The notes: generated by a model not told the origin, from the sequence alone. Positions 34,536 through 43,982 are shown, numbered from the stretch's first letter. The stretch: 64,000 nucleotides of DNA from Bacteroidales bacterium (GCA_017617035.1 JAFZWV010000003.1:1-64000); one strand, 5' to 3'. Numbers and translations: made by a program.

Positions 34536-35662
34536 AGTCTGGCCGTGAGTTTTTTAACCGCCTCATTTTTCCATGCGGCGAAATCACCTGCTTCTATGTG
34601 GGCGCGGGCCTGACGAACCACGTCGAGATAGAAGGCCAGGTTATGTTCGCTGGCTATCATCGCGGCAAACATTTCTCCCGCTATGAAGAGGTGCCTGAGG
34701 TAGGCTTTCGTGTACGCGTGATCAACAAATGAAGTGCCACGCGGATCGATTTCCGAAAAATCGTTCTCCCACTTGGCATTGCGCATGTTCATAACTCCGT
34801 CCCATGTGAAAAGCATGCCGTTGCGGCCGTTTCTGGTGGGCATCACACAGTCAAACATGTCGACTCCGCGCGAGATAGCTTCAAGGATGTTGGCTGGAGT
34901 ACCGACACCCATGAGGTAGCGCGCCTTATCCTGATGGATAACGGGGTCGAGAACCTCAAGCATCTCGTACATCTTTTCGGTCGGCTCACCTACCGCCAGA
35001 CCGCCTATCGACACTCCGGCATCGGCGAACTCGAGAGCATGCTCGGCAGCCTCCACCCTAAGGTCAGGATATACGCAGCCCTGAATAATCGGGAAGAACG
35101 TCTGCGAGTAGCCGTAGAGCGGATCGGTTTCATGGAAACGCTTCGAGAAGCGCTCCAACCACCGTTTAGTGAGGTCCAGCGACTTACGTGCATAGCGCCT
35201 GTCGGCATCACCAGGGCAGCACTCGTCGAGGGCCATCATGATGTCGGCGCCGATTATGCGCTGGGTATCCACATTGTTCTCCGGAGTGAAGATATGCTTC
35301 GATCCATCTATATGGCTGCGGAAGGTACACCCTTCCTCTGTGAGTTTTCTGATACCCGTCAAGGAAAACACCTGAAATCCGCCGCTGTCGGTAAGAATAG
35401 GACGGTCCCAATTCTCGAATTTGTGGAGGCCTCCGGCCGCCTTGAGCGTATCAAGACCTGGACGGAGATAGAGGTGATATGTGTTGCCAAGAATAATTTC
35501 AGCTCCAATATCTTCCTTGAGATCGCGGTGATAAACACCCTTTACCGAGCCGACCGTGCCGACCGGCATAAAGATAGGGGTGCGAATCTGACCATGGTCA
35601 GTCGTAATCAAACCGAGCCTGGCAGCACTCGCGGGATCTTTGTGAAGAAGCTGAAAAATCAT
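34532..35662 (-). CDS. tgt: Queuine tRNA-ribosyltransferase
   Basis: A 376-aa TIM-barrel enzyme exchanging guanine-34 for a queuosine precursor in tRNA. Recognised by PVGTVGSVKGV, the DSGGFQVFSL loop (about residue 91-100, catalytic Asp), GGLAVGEP and the FDCVMPTRNGRNG stretch. The C-terminal site where zinc is usually bound by CxCxxC reads GTSFVDHAYTKAYLRHL, so the three cysteines are absent. The ATG is 4 nt after a -7 box (35674-35667), implying a leaderless mRNA. Confidence 0.95.
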   Translation of the reverse strand: MIFQLLHKDPASAARLGLITTDHGQIRTPIFMPVGTVGSVKGVYHRDLKEDIGAEIILGNTYHLYLRPGLDTLKAAGGLHKFENWDRPILTDSGGFQVFSLTGIRKLTEEGCTFRSHIDGSKHIFTPENNVDTQRIIGADIMMALDECCPGDADRRYARKSLDLTKRWLERFSKRFHETDPLYGYSQTFFPIIQGCVYPDLRVEAAEHALEFADAGVSIGGLAVGEPTEKMYEMLEVLDPVIHQDKARYLMGVGTPANILEAISRGVDMFDCVMPTRNGRNGMLFTWDGVMNMRNAKWENDFSEIDPRGTSFVDHAYTKAYLRHLFIAGEMFAAMIASEHNLAFYLDVVRQARAHIEAGDFAAWKNEAVKKLTARL

Positions 35663-35666
35663 CGCC

Positions 35667-35704
35667 CAAAGATAGTGAAATCCCGCGAAAAACTTGTAAA
35701 TTTG
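35667..35704. promoter_or_regulatory. Divergent promoters for tgt (-) and nucleoside permease (+)
   Basis: TATCTTTG on the minus strand (35674-35667) and TAAATTTG on the plus strand (35697-35704), left edges 30 bp apart. The tgt ATG lies 4 nt from its box; the permease leader is about 27 nt. Confidence 0.65.
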
Positions 35705-35731
35705 TTAGTTGTTCATTCAAACGCAGCTATA

Positions 35732-37009
35732 ATGAAAAGTTCTCAGCTCAAGATCAGGCTTGTCCTGATGCTTATCCTTCAGTACGCCGCGTGGGGCGCT
35801 TACCTCACATCCCTCGGCAGGTATCTGGGCAATGCCGGTTTAGGCCCCCAGATTAAGTGGTTCTTCGCGATGCAGGGCATAGTCTCCATCTTCATGCCTA
35901 CGCTTATGGGCATTGTGGCAGACCGCTTCATCCAGGCCCAGAAGACACTCTCGCTCTGCCATGGCCTTGCAGGTCTGTTCATGATAGGAGCCGGCCTGTA
36001 CTGCTTCAGTGCAGGCGACAGTATCCAGTTCGCGCCTCTGTTTGTGCTTTACAGCATCAGCGTCGCGTTCTATATGCCGACCATCGCCATCTCCAACTCA
36101 GTGGCCTATAACGCCATGGGTAAGAATGGAATGGACCCCGTGAAGGAATTCCCTCCGCTTCGCGTATTCGGAACTGTGGGCTTTATCTGCAGCATGCTCC
36201 TTACCAACTTCTTGAAGATAGGCGGAGTCGCCATGCAAGATAGCTTCACCCAGCTCTTCTCTTCCGGTATCATCTCGCTGATTCTCTGCGGCTACGCACT
36301 CTCTATGCCCGCCTGCGAGACAAACCGCGGCGAGGCCAAGAGTTTCGCCGAAGCCTTTGGCCTCAAAGCCTTCAGTCTCTTCAAGGACGGTCAGTTTGCA
36401 GTATTCTTCATTTTCTCGATGCTGCTCGGTGCTTCGCTCCAGATTACCAACGGCTATGCGAATACTTTCCTTGGCTCCTTTGCCCAGAATCCGGCGCTTG
36501 CCGACACCTTCGCGGTGAAGAACTCCAACGCCCTTATCGCTATCAGCCAGGCCTCCGAGACCCTTTGCATCCTCCTCATTCCGTTCTGCATGAAGAAACT
36601 CGGAATCAAGAAAGTTATGCTGCTCGCCATGTTCGCATGGGTCTTCCGTTTCGGTCTGTTCGGACTCGGTAATCCCGCCTGGCCGGGAGTGCTGCTTTTC
36701 GTCCTAAGCTGCATAGTCTACGGCGTCGCTTTCGACTTCTTCAATATATCCGGTTCGCTCTATGTCAATGACAATACTACTCCGGATATCCGTTCCAGCG
36801 CTCAGGGCGTATTCATGCTGATGACCAACGGCCTTGGAGCCACCATCGGCACCCTCGCCGCCGGAAAGGTGGTTGAAGCCTGCGATGTGTTCAACACTCC
36901 CGCCAACTGGTCTACCGCATGGTACATCTTTGCCGGCTACGCTTGCGTAGTAGCAGTGTTGTTCGCCATCCTCTTTAAGGACCCCGCAAAGAAAGCTGCC
37001 AAAGCATAA
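35732..37009 (+). CDS. Nucleoside:H+ symporter family MFS transporter
   Basis: A 425-aa protein with about 12 transmembrane helices, beginning KIRLVLMLILQYAAWGAYLTSLG, as in the NupG/Nuc_H_symport branch. The motif PTLMGIVADRF between helices 2 and 3 is the MFS signature. The reading frame is open for 266 codons upstream, but that part is antisense to tgt; the ATG at 35732, preceded by a -7 box, is the true start. It probably imports nucleosides for the phosphorylases at 47518-49165. Monocistronic. Confidence 0.9.
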   Translation: MKSSQLKIRLVLMLILQYAAWGAYLTSLGRYLGNAGLGPQIKWFFAMQGIVSIFMPTLMGIVADRFIQAQKTLSLCHGLAGLFMIGAGLYCFSAGDSIQFAPLFVLYSISVAFYMPTIAISNSVAYNAMGKNGMDPVKEFPPLRVFGTVGFICSMLLTNFLKIGGVAMQDSFTQLFSSGIISLILCGYALSMPACETNRGEAKSFAEAFGLKAFSLFKDGQFAVFFIFSMLLGASLQITNGYANTFLGSFAQNPALADTFAVKNSNALIAISQASETLCILLIPFCMKKLGIKKVMLLAMFAWVFRFGLFGLGNPAWPGVLLFVLSCIVYGVAFDFFNISGSLYVNDNTTPDIRSSAQGVFMLMTNGLGATIGTLAAGKVVEACDVFNTPANWSTAWYIFAGYACVVAVLFAILFKDPAKKAAKA

Positions 37010-37019
37010 CAAATACTGA

Positions 37020-39830
37020 TTAAAAAGTATCATACGCGGCCTCGAGAATGTAGTTTTCGAGGCCGTCGTAGTTATAATCGTCTAAGTTGCCGAGATCATA
37101 CTGCCTCACAAGACGATAATAACCCTTGCTCCCATTTACATTCCATCCTCCCTGGCCCGACATTGAGGTTGCGGAGCTGTCCAGCAACAAATAATTATAG
37201 TTGCTTCCGTTCATCCTGAAAGTAAAGCGCAAACGCGACATGTCAGAATACAGCAGGTCGATCAGATCCTGTTTGTTGCCCGGATGCGACACACCGGGGA
37301 TCGTCAGAACGTCTTCCCCAAAGAGATTGGTATTCCAAATCGCATAGGCAGAAGAATTGTATGCGCTGGTTACCTTTAGTCCCGAAGGAAAACCGCTCGA
37401 CCAGTTTGTGAGGTTCGCAAGTGATAGGTACTCAAAGAACGGGTAATAGCGTATCTCCATATTATTGCCGGAGAAAGACACTGAGCATCCAAAGCTTACA
37501 TAGAGAACCAGAGAAAGGGTATAATAACCCGTAAAAGAGTTCCCTGTATGGGGATTTGTCATAACCCCCTTCAGCCCCAATGCCCCGCAGGCCGGATAAA
37601 CAGTGCTGCTCATCTCGGCGAAATTCAAAGTCGAGCCAGAAATAGATGCAGCAGAAGAATATTTGTCGGCCGAACCGGCCGCAAAGGCTGCCGACGGATT
37701 ATTACGCGACTCTCCGTTGATGTGTACTATGCTCCACGATACTCCGTAAGCAGAGGGGGCTACATATGAGCCGCCTCCGGTGAAATCCAGCTCAGTAGTA
37801 TATTTTCTCGCCGGGCCTGGTGCCACCTGATAATTGTAATATGAGCCGATATATCTTTGCGAGGGGAATGCCGGCTTTCCTGTCAGCAATCCCGTAGCCG
37901 TCAACACATCTCCGCTGGACATGGTAAGACTTGCCGTTATAGCAAATGTAGGATTTGTGGTACCATAAGAATCCGTACCGTAGAGATAGACTCTGGCAAG
38001 GTTACTGTCAGCGGCAAGATCGACGCAATCACCATCAATCAGAGATTCGTTGACGCAACCGAATCTGGCGCCGCTTTGGGCGGTGGGTGATCCATAAAGA
38101 TCCAGGAATTCCAGAAAGACGTTTCGCGAAGTAGGCGGTATCTGCTTGTGCGGAATCAATTCATCAGGAATTCTGAATTTGTTTACATCAATCTTAGACC
38201 CATAATTATCTGTCAGATAGATGGTTGCGATACTGTCGTAGTATAGAGACTTAGTCGCGTCATACATTCTGTTGCCCCCTTCAGTTACCTCCGCATTGCT
38301 GATACCCAGTTTAGGATTTGAAACCGGAGCCACATAATGCAGTATTCTGCTCTTATGCTGAGTCATCTGCAAATATGTCGTTCCACCGTTCTTATCCGGA
38401 TAACGGATATAGATTCTTCCCTCGCGGTGCAAAACATAGTACTCCGCATGGTTTTGGGCGTCGTAGTGATACTCATAGTTTCTGGCATCGCCTATGTCTC
38501 CATTCATAGTCGTACTCCAGGTCCCGGTTTCCACCAGAACGGGATCTTCCGCACTCGCATCGGTCAACTGGATATAACCATACTCTCCAACGAAAGCAGG
38601 CGGATTGATGGAATAATTCTGGAACTGACTGTATGAGTAGTTGAGCATCAAGAGAATGGAAGCGGAGACCCTTCCATCCCACGACCTGACGGTAAGTGTA
38701 GAGGAAGGTCGGAGTTCTCCATCGTAAAGTCCCCTGACATATACGTTTCCATTCTCAACCTTTGCTTCCATAACAGGAACTGAAGGCCCCGTAATAGTAG
38801 CCGTGTAGGACATGTCAGCCGGGCTGACTGTTAGCGGTATCTGAGTCCATCCCGCTTCCTGCATTATGGAATAGGACGAACTCGGAAAAGATAGAACCCT
38901 GTCGTCGTCCAGATTATCCATGTCCACCTTCCAACTGCTTCTGAGGGTTCCGGAATCGGTAAGCGACAGGGTAATCGTTATTGAAGCATTTCTCTCCACA
39001 TTGAAATCCGTACAGTTGTCTGCCCCCAGCATAAGGTTCATGCTAAGATCCGCAGTAGCCCCGCTTGTTGTCCATGTTCCCTCTATATGGAGGTATGTAC
39101 ACAGCGAACGTTTCGCAGCAGGGATATTTTCAGGTATCTTAGACCATGGATCACTGTTATCTGGAAGCAGAACCCCCTGGCAGTTTTCCGGGATATAGAA
39201 CACCGCGCCCTGACCGCTGTTCAGTGCGTCGAGGTCGGCCGCCGTGGCGGTATCGCCGTCGGTAGTGGCCAAGGCCACGCTCCCACCGGCGAAAGGTCTC
39301 ACGGCGGCGGCCTGCTGCTTGACTTCTACCGAGCTGATCTGATAGTCACAATTCTCCAGATTCTTATCCAGAACGAGTATGTAACGAGCGAACAAGCGCA
39401 TAAGAGGAAGTTCTATCGGACCCGCATGAGAACCAGCGGTAACCTCAACGCCTTCCCGGAAACACATAACCATTGTTGTAGGGACCAGACTCAGGGTAGC
39501 CAAATCACTTTCAAGCGCCGGTGCGTGGACTTCTCCGGCATTTGCAAGTGCATAGATGGTATATTCTCCTCCCCTGACCAATTCTAATTCCGCCTGGTCA
39601 TCCGTCACATAAGATTCTGATTCCAGTTGGCCGCCCCGATAGGCATATACATTCAAATTTGATACATCGGTCTCAGAAAACGCCATAGAACTCTTAGTCC
39701 CTTGAGTCGCCCTGAAGTTTACGCAGACCTTGCCTTGCAGCTGAGTTCTTTTATCAGGCCGTTCTTCTTCAAGCGGCTCACATGCCAGGACGAGTATCAT
39801 CGCCATGGCGGCAAATATCATCTTTCTCAT
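37020..39830 (-). CDS. Large pilus-locus lipoprotein (DUF4906-like tip candidate)
   Basis: A 936-aa lipoprotein with lipobox VLAC (Cys17). The first about 280 residues resemble the fimbrillin N-terminal fold (VCVNFRATQG, VSNLNVYAYRGG, YTIYALANAGEV). After about residue 290 come Ig-like strands (FPSSSYSIMQEAGWTQIPLTV) and a long Tyr/Ser-rich region typical of DUF4906 proteins. Third of three pilus lipoprotein genes; size and context suggest the adhesive tip, but this is inference. It overlaps the anchor gene by 4 bp. No LPXTG or barrel features are seen. Confidence 0.75.
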   Translation of the reverse strand: MRKMIFAAMAMILVLACEPLEEERPDKRTQLQGKVCVNFRATQGTKSSMAFSETDVSNLNVYAYRGGQLESESYVTDDQAELELVRGGEYTIYALANAGEVHAPALESDLATLSLVPTTMVMCFREGVEVTAGSHAGPIELPLMRLFARYILVLDKNLENCDYQISSVEVKQQAAAVRPFAGGSVALATTDGDTATAADLDALNSGQGAVFYIPENCQGVLLPDNSDPWSKIPENIPAAKRSLCTYLHIEGTWTTSGATADLSMNLMLGADNCTDFNVERNASITITLSLTDSGTLRSSWKVDMDNLDDDRVLSFPSSSYSIMQEAGWTQIPLTVSPADMSYTATITGPSVPVMEAKVENGNVYVRGLYDGELRPSSTLTVRSWDGRVSASILLMLNYSYSQFQNYSINPPAFVGEYGYIQLTDASAEDPVLVETGTWSTTMNGDIGDARNYEYHYDAQNHAEYYVLHREGRIYIRYPDKNGGTTYLQMTQHKSRILHYVAPVSNPKLGISNAEVTEGGNRMYDATKSLYYDSIATIYLTDNYGSKIDVNKFRIPDELIPHKQIPPTSRNVFLEFLDLYGSPTAQSGARFGCVNESLIDGDCVDLAADSNLARVYLYGTDSYGTTNPTFAITASLTMSSGDVLTATGLLTGKPAFPSQRYIGSYYNYQVAPGPARKYTTELDFTGGGSYVAPSAYGVSWSIVHINGESRNNPSAAFAAGSADKYSSAASISGSTLNFAEMSSTVYPACGALGLKGVMTNPHTGNSFTGYYTLSLVLYVSFGCSVSFSGNNMEIRYYPFFEYLSLANLTNWSSGFPSGLKVTSAYNSSAYAIWNTNLFGEDVLTIPGVSHPGNKQDLIDLLYSDMSRLRFTFRMNGSNYNYLLLDSSATSMSGQGGWNVNGSKGYYRLVRQYDLGNLDDYNYDGLENYILEAAYDTF

Positions 39831-40597
39831 ATTTCTATCTTCTCCCATCCGCGGATTGAGACCGACACTCCAGCATCGGTGTAATCCACATTAACATACA
39901 AATCTTCAAGGTCCTCTCTGGTCCAGTCATAACCAGCTGCTTTTATGTAGTCGCCAAGGGCCAACTTGTCTATCGGGGCATCATCTGCCTTAGTCATATT
40001 CTTGTCATAGAATTCCAACTCCAGGGAATCGTCTGTTTGCCTGGGAAGGCAGATTCTGTGATACTCGCCTATTACGGGGTGAACGGTGGTTGAGAAGGAG
40101 CCGGGCAAAGGCGACATATCTGTGTAGTCCATACCACAGACATTGCCCTTGACCTTTACGTAAAAAGGATATGAGGCGGTCTCCGATTCGATAATGGAGA
40201 GATAAAGCAGGGCGAACTGTTTATGAAGAACACAAGAAACTTCCACTATGTCTGAATACAGGCTTATGAGATCTGAAAAAGCATAAATCTCATCCATCTG
40301 TCCGCCCTGCGGTATCATTACTCTACTGCCTTCCAAGCCGCAGGAATGCAGTCCGCTCACCACCGAGAGAAGCAGCGGGCCTCTTTCGATTTCGAAACTC
40401 AGCCCTGCTGCATCACCCTCCTTTGATATCTGCCCTTCATAGCATGAGGAAGTTCCTTCGGCGAATACCCGCATGAGGTCTTCGGCTCCACCCCTCGCTG
40501 TAAGGCTTACCAGGCCCGGACAAGCCGTCCTGTCGGTCTTAATCGAACATGAGGCCAAGCATAGTGTGCACATACATATGAAAGGTAAGGTTCTCAT
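39827..40597 (-). CDS. FimB/Mfa2-like pilus anchor lipoprotein
   Basis: A 256-aa lipoprotein with lipobox LASC (Cys17), then DRTACPGLVSL, reminiscent of the conserved Cys-Pro start of FimB/Mfa2 family anchors that hold type V pili to the outer membrane and limit their length. A transthyretin-like pattern of strands follows (HKQFALLYLSIIE, PFYVKVKGNVCGMDY). It sits between the major pilin (8 bp) and the large lipoprotein (4-bp overlap), the usual gene order for stalk and anchor. Confidence 0.75.
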   Translation of the reverse strand: MRTLPFICMCTLCLASCSIKTDRTACPGLVSLTARGGAEDLMRVFAEGTSSCYEGQISKEGDAAGLSFEIERGPLLLSVVSGLHSCGLEGSRVMIPQGGQMDEIYAFSDLISLYSDIVEVSCVLHKQFALLYLSIIESETASYPFYVKVKGNVCGMDYTDMSPLPGSFSTTVHPVIGEYHRICLPRQTDDSLELEFYDKNMTKADDAPIDKLALGDYIKAAGYDWTREDLEDLYVNVDYTDAGVSVSIRGWEKIEI

Positions 40598-40605
40598 CTC
40601 TGCCG

Positions 40606-41583
40606 CTACATTATCTGTTCTTCAATGTTGCTGGTTGTCCAGCCGGCAACAGTGACGCTGAACGAGATATCATCTGAAGTGACCGGAGTATCTGGATTGT
40701 CGCTACCGCCTCGCTTAACAGTCACTCCTGCGATCTCATACGACTTGTTATGCTGTAGCGCCGGGAGCGATACCGGGTAGTAATACTTCTGGGTACCGAG
40801 GGTCGCAACGATAACAAGTTTTGTGGTCTTACTGGAACCGGGGTTGGGCATCACATAGAAATAATGGGGAGTTGAATACGAGGCGTTGTTGGCGATAGTA
40901 GCTCCGGGAGTATCCCTGAGAAGAGCAGGCAGGTCTCCCCTGTCTTTATCCTGATTGTACCATTTTCCGGGAGCGGCATTCATTGCGTAATTAAAACTTC
41001 CAGCTGCATTCACGACATAGATTGAATCCACCTTGAAGGTAAGCCCCTGGAGGGAAGTAGCAGTGAAATTGCGTGTGATTTTCTTCAAGACTATTCTCGA
41101 TACCATCCTTGAAACCGGAACCGTGACCGACTTGGTTCCCGGGAGTGTCGTTACTGTCTTTCCGGACATCACGAATGAATTGGCTGAGTTTGCTGAGAGA
41201 TCTACCATCGTACTCTCAAGGGCAGAAAGTGAAGTCACTCCGGAGAGATTGGGGCCATTGACGACAGCATAGATAGTTCGAGAGCCCGCTGTACACGATA
41301 CAGAGACTGAATTGGAGTTCGCTGTTCCGTAAGCATCCAGGAAATCGCCTCTGAAGACCAGGACCTGAAGCGAGTTAATCTTAGCCTCGTTTGTAGACAC
41401 CGTGGATGCGTCTCCAGTGAGCTTTGTTTCAATTTCTACGGCCGCTCCACCCAAAGTAACATTTATGTTATATCGCTGCTCGGGGTCGCTCTGCATCTGA
41501 GGTCCCTCGAATTTGTTACAGGATGAGAAAAGTGCGGCCAGAGCAAGCACAGATGCAATAGTTTTGCTGATTGTGTGTTTCAT
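40606..41583 (-). CDS. Type V pilus major subunit (FimA/Mfa1-like fimbrillin)
   Basis: A 325-aa lipoprotein with lipobox FSSC (Cys22). Two beta domains follow: an N-terminal domain starting near EAKINSLQVLVFRGD, with SRTIYAVVNGPNL, and VPVSRMVSRIVLKKITRNF, matching the P. gingivalis FimA N-terminal pattern, then a C-terminal domain ending in SFSVTVAGWTTSNIEEQIM. Type V pilins are exported as lipoproteins and trimmed by a trypsin-like protease; Lys/Arg sites exist in ETKLTGD, but the exact site is not known. It lies 38 bp after ssb without an obvious own promoter. Confidence 0.85.
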   Translation of the reverse strand: MKHTISKTIASVLALAALFSSCNKFEGPQMQSDPEQRYNINVTLGGAAVEIETKLTGDASTVSTNEAKINSLQVLVFRGDFLDAYGTANSNSVSVSCTAGSRTIYAVVNGPNLSGVTSLSALESTMVDLSANSANSFVMSGKTVTTLPGTKSVTVPVSRMVSRIVLKKITRNFTATSLQGLTFKVDSIYVVNAAGSFNYAMNAAPGKWYNQDKDRGDLPALLRDTPGATIANNASYSTPHYFYVMPNPGSSKTTKLVIVATLGTQKYYYPVSLPALQHNKSYEIAGVTVKRGGSDNPDTPVTSDDISFSVTVAGWTTSNIEEQIM

Positions 41584-41621
41584 TTTTATATAAAAGTTTA
41601 GTCAGGTTAATAGAGAAGGTA

Positions 41622-41969
41622 TTAGAATTCGTACTGCAGAGTTTCATCTGAATCGATGAGTTTCACTTTGGAGGCGATTACTTCATAATAGGTTTTTTCC
41701 AATCCATCTGCCGCCACATATTTCTGCGTGTGAAGCCTGCCTACGACATAGACTTTAGATCCGCTGGTGATCTTTTCCAGATCATGGACCTTGTCGCTCT
41801 CCCAGGCCACGATGTTATGCCAGGTAGTGTCGATCTGAGCCACACCGTCCTTGTCTCTGTATGCACGGGAGGTAGCGACTGAAAACTTCGACATCCTTGT
41901 TCCTGAAATGACTTGAGTCTTGGCGCCACCGACGACACCTCGCAACTCGATTCGGTTTAAATGTTCCAT
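41622..41969 (-). CDS. ssb: Small single-stranded DNA-binding protein
   Basis: A 115-aa OB-fold protein: NRIELRGVVGG, FSVATSRAYRDKDG, TTWHNIVAWESD (the conserved WHNIV) and SGSKVYVVGRLHTQKY. It stops right after the OB fold with DSDETLQYEF, lacking the flexible linker and the acidic DDDIPF-type tip that recruits partners in full-length SSB. It is therefore probably an accessory SSB. First gene of the run that continues into the pilus genes. Confidence 0.9.
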   Translation of the reverse strand: MEHLNRIELRGVVGGAKTQVISGTRMSKFSVATSRAYRDKDGVAQIDTTWHNIVAWESDKVHDLEKITSGSKVYVVGRLHTQKYVAADGLEKTYYEVIASKVKLIDSDETLQYEF

Positions 41970-42270
41970 AAAGTTTTTCGTTAGATAATAAGTTTGACTT
42001 TGGTGCTCCCTTGAGGTCCGCGGCCCGCGGGGAAACATTGCAAAGGTGAGGGGTTTAATTTGACCGCCCAAAAGATTGTGACAGGATTCTGAGAATAAAT
42101 ACGATTCTTTATGGAAGAGACATTTCTTTCAATCCGTCAAGGGTAATTCCGGGATCGACAGCCACGAAAAACAAGGTCGAAAAGAATTCTTTGCGGCCGA
42201 TTATTATATTTTTCAGAAAAATAAATTTTTAGGGTGTTCGCAGTGACAGGCTTTTACCTAGTTTTCGCAT
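41970..42270. other. Intergenic region upstream of ssb and the zinc-ribbon gene
   Basis: 301 bp without a supported gene. A near-consensus -7 box CACCTTTG (42048-42041, minus) with TTTG at 42072-42069 can drive ssb. Its leader of about 67 nt contains the palindrome CCGCGGCCCGCGG (42018-42030), able to form a GC-rich hairpin. No clear TAnnTTTG box is seen for the plus-strand gene at 42271; the AT-rich stretch near 42199-42235 is the only candidate. Confidence 0.45.
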
Positions 42271-42684
42271 ATGGAAAAGCTTAGACGATGCCTATATTGC
42301 GGGGCGCCCCTCTACGGCAGGACAGATAAAACGTTCTGCTCGGATCACTGTAAAGACAGATGGCACAACTCCAGAAAGCGTATTCTTCGCCGGAGCCGCG
42401 CAGAGGTCATGGACATTCTGGAGAACAACTACGAGATTCTTCAGAGCCTGCTCTCTTCCGGGAGTACAGTATGGCTTACTCCTCTTATAGAGACTATGGG
42501 CTTCAGGGTTGACTACTTCACGCGACTGGTCAGCCAGAGAATGGGCAGTATGGTCTGTGAGTGCTTTGACATCAGGTATCGCGTATCAAAAACAAAACTG
42601 TCAAGCGTAATACGCCTGACAGATTACATCAGTAAAAAAGAATTGAAGCCGCTTAATCAGATTAGCTCAGCCTCAAGGTCATAA
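42271..42684 (+). CDS. Small zinc-ribbon protein, unknown function
   Basis: A 137-aa protein with an N-terminal Cys4 ribbon: CLYC (about residues 8-11) and FCSDHC (about 22-27), followed by RWHNSRKRILRRSR, a basic segment that could bind nucleic acid. The C-terminal part is helical and ends in a Lys/Ser-rich tail. The ribbon resembles DUF2116-like zinc fingers. Its last 28 bp overlap the 3' end of rimO on the other strand. Function unknown. Confidence 0.7.
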   Translation: MEKLRRCLYCGAPLYGRTDKTFCSDHCKDRWHNSRKRILRRSRAEVMDILENNYEILQSLLSSGSTVWLTPLIETMGFRVDYFTRLVSQRMGSMVCECFDIRYRVSKTKLSSVIRLTDYISKKELKPLNQISSASRS

Positions 42685-43982
42685 AGATCGGCGCCGGTAA
42701 TCCTAACCTGAATAAACTTGCCAGGGAGCGAAGCGCAATCAATACCTTCCGGAACTGAGACGATTATCTCACCGTCGACATCCGGACTCTCATACTGGCT
42801 GCGGCAGACGAGTTTCCCGCCGGGGGCGACGGAATCCACCATCACCCTCTCGACAGAACCAACCCGACTCTTATTGAACGCCAGTGAGATATCAGCTTGC
42901 TGCTGCATCAGAAGATCCAGTCTCTTCTGCTTGACTTCTTCAGGAACATCATCCTTGAAATGAGCTGCGCCGTAAGTACCCTCCTCTTCGCTATACGTGA
43001 ACGCCCCAAGCCTCTCGAATCCCGCCTCGCGGCAGAAAGCGAGCAACTCCTCGAATTCTTCAGGGCCCTCTCCGGGATGACCTACTATCATCGTCGTACG
43101 CAGCACGACGCCCGGCACGCGCGATCTAAGCTCAGAAATCAAATGCCTTGTCCAAGCACCGTCGACATGGCGTCTCATATTCGAAAGGACAAGGTCTGAG
43201 ATATGCTGGAGAGGGATATCCAGGTACTTGCAGACTTTAGGATTTGTAGCCATCTCCTCCAAAACGTCCTCCGGGAAATCAGCCGGATAGGAATAATGGA
43301 TGCGTATCCACTCAATGCCTGGAATATCGGACAGCTTTTGAATCAACGAAGCAAGACAGCGCTTCTTATACAGATCAAGTCCGTAGTACGTAGTATCCTG
43401 AGCAATCAACACCAACTCACGTACGCCCATGGCGGCAAGATTGGTTGCCTCCTCGACCAGTTCTTCCATAGGGACAGAACGGTGAGCTCCGCGAATAAAG
43501 GGTATCGCGCAATAGGAGCAGCGCCTGTCGCAACCTTCCGCTATCTTAAGATATGCCGTTCCAGGTCCGCAGTCTGTGGGAACACGTTTGCGAGACCTAC
43601 ATGCATCCGGTTCAACGCCAAGGTATCTGAGCAGAGGATCGAAGTCGCGCGCCCCAAACCAGGCATCCACCTCAGGGATAAGCGAAGGCAGTTCTGATCC
43701 GTAGCGCTGGCTCAGACAGCCAAACACGACCAACTCCCCTACCAAGCCCTGCTTCTTCAGTTCAACCGCCTCAAGGATAGCGTCTATGCTCTCCTGTTTG
43801 GCATCACCGATGAAGCCGCAGGTATTGACCAGCAGGATATCTACTGCCTCGGAAGAGATCTCAGGTACAACGACGAAATCTCCCCCCAACTGAGAGAGGA
43901 GATGTTCGGTGTCGACTCTGTTTTTAGAGCAACCGAGAGTGACTGCCCTAAGCTTCAGCGGGCTGTTCTTCTTCAGTTTCAA
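42657..43982 (-). CDS. rimO: Ribosomal protein S12 methylthiotransferase
   Basis: A 441-aa radical-SAM enzyme that methylthiolates Asp in ribosomal protein S12. The N-terminal UPF0004 domain has TLGCSKNRVDTE and LVNTCGFIGDAKQESIDA. The SAM cluster is in EGCDRRCSYCAIPF (Cys-x3-Cys-x2-Cys, about residue 150-160). A C-terminal TRAM domain follows (about 380-441). SKNRVD and the GFIGDAKQES signature favour RimO over MiaB. It overlaps DUF5606 by 35 bp. Confidence 0.94.
   Translation of the reverse strand: MKLKKNSPLKLRAVTLGCSKNRVDTEHLLSQLGGDFVVVPEISSEAVDILLVNTCGFIGDAKQESIDAILEAVELKKQGLVGELVVFGCLSQRYGSELPSLIPEVDAWFGARDFDPLLRYLGVEPDACRSRKRVPTDCGPGTAYLKIAEGCDRRCSYCAIPFIRGAHRSVPMEELVEEATNLAAMGVRELVLIAQDTTYYGLDLYKKRCLASLIQKLSDIPGIEWIRIHYSYPADFPEDVLEEMATNPKVCKYLDIPLQHISDLVLSNMRRHVDGAWTRHLISELRSRVPGVVLRTTMIVGHPGEGPEEFEELLAFCREAGFERLGAFTYSEEEGTYGAAHFKDDVPEEVKQKRLDLLMQQQADISLAFNKSRVGSVERVMVDSVAPGGKLVCRSQYESPDVDGEIIVSVPEGIDCASLPGKFIQVRITGADLYDLEAELI

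Noticed and set aside
34934..35731. N-terminal extension of the nucleoside permease frame
   Set aside because: It is antisense to tgt. The permease family starts at the ATG at 35732, which follows a -7 box.
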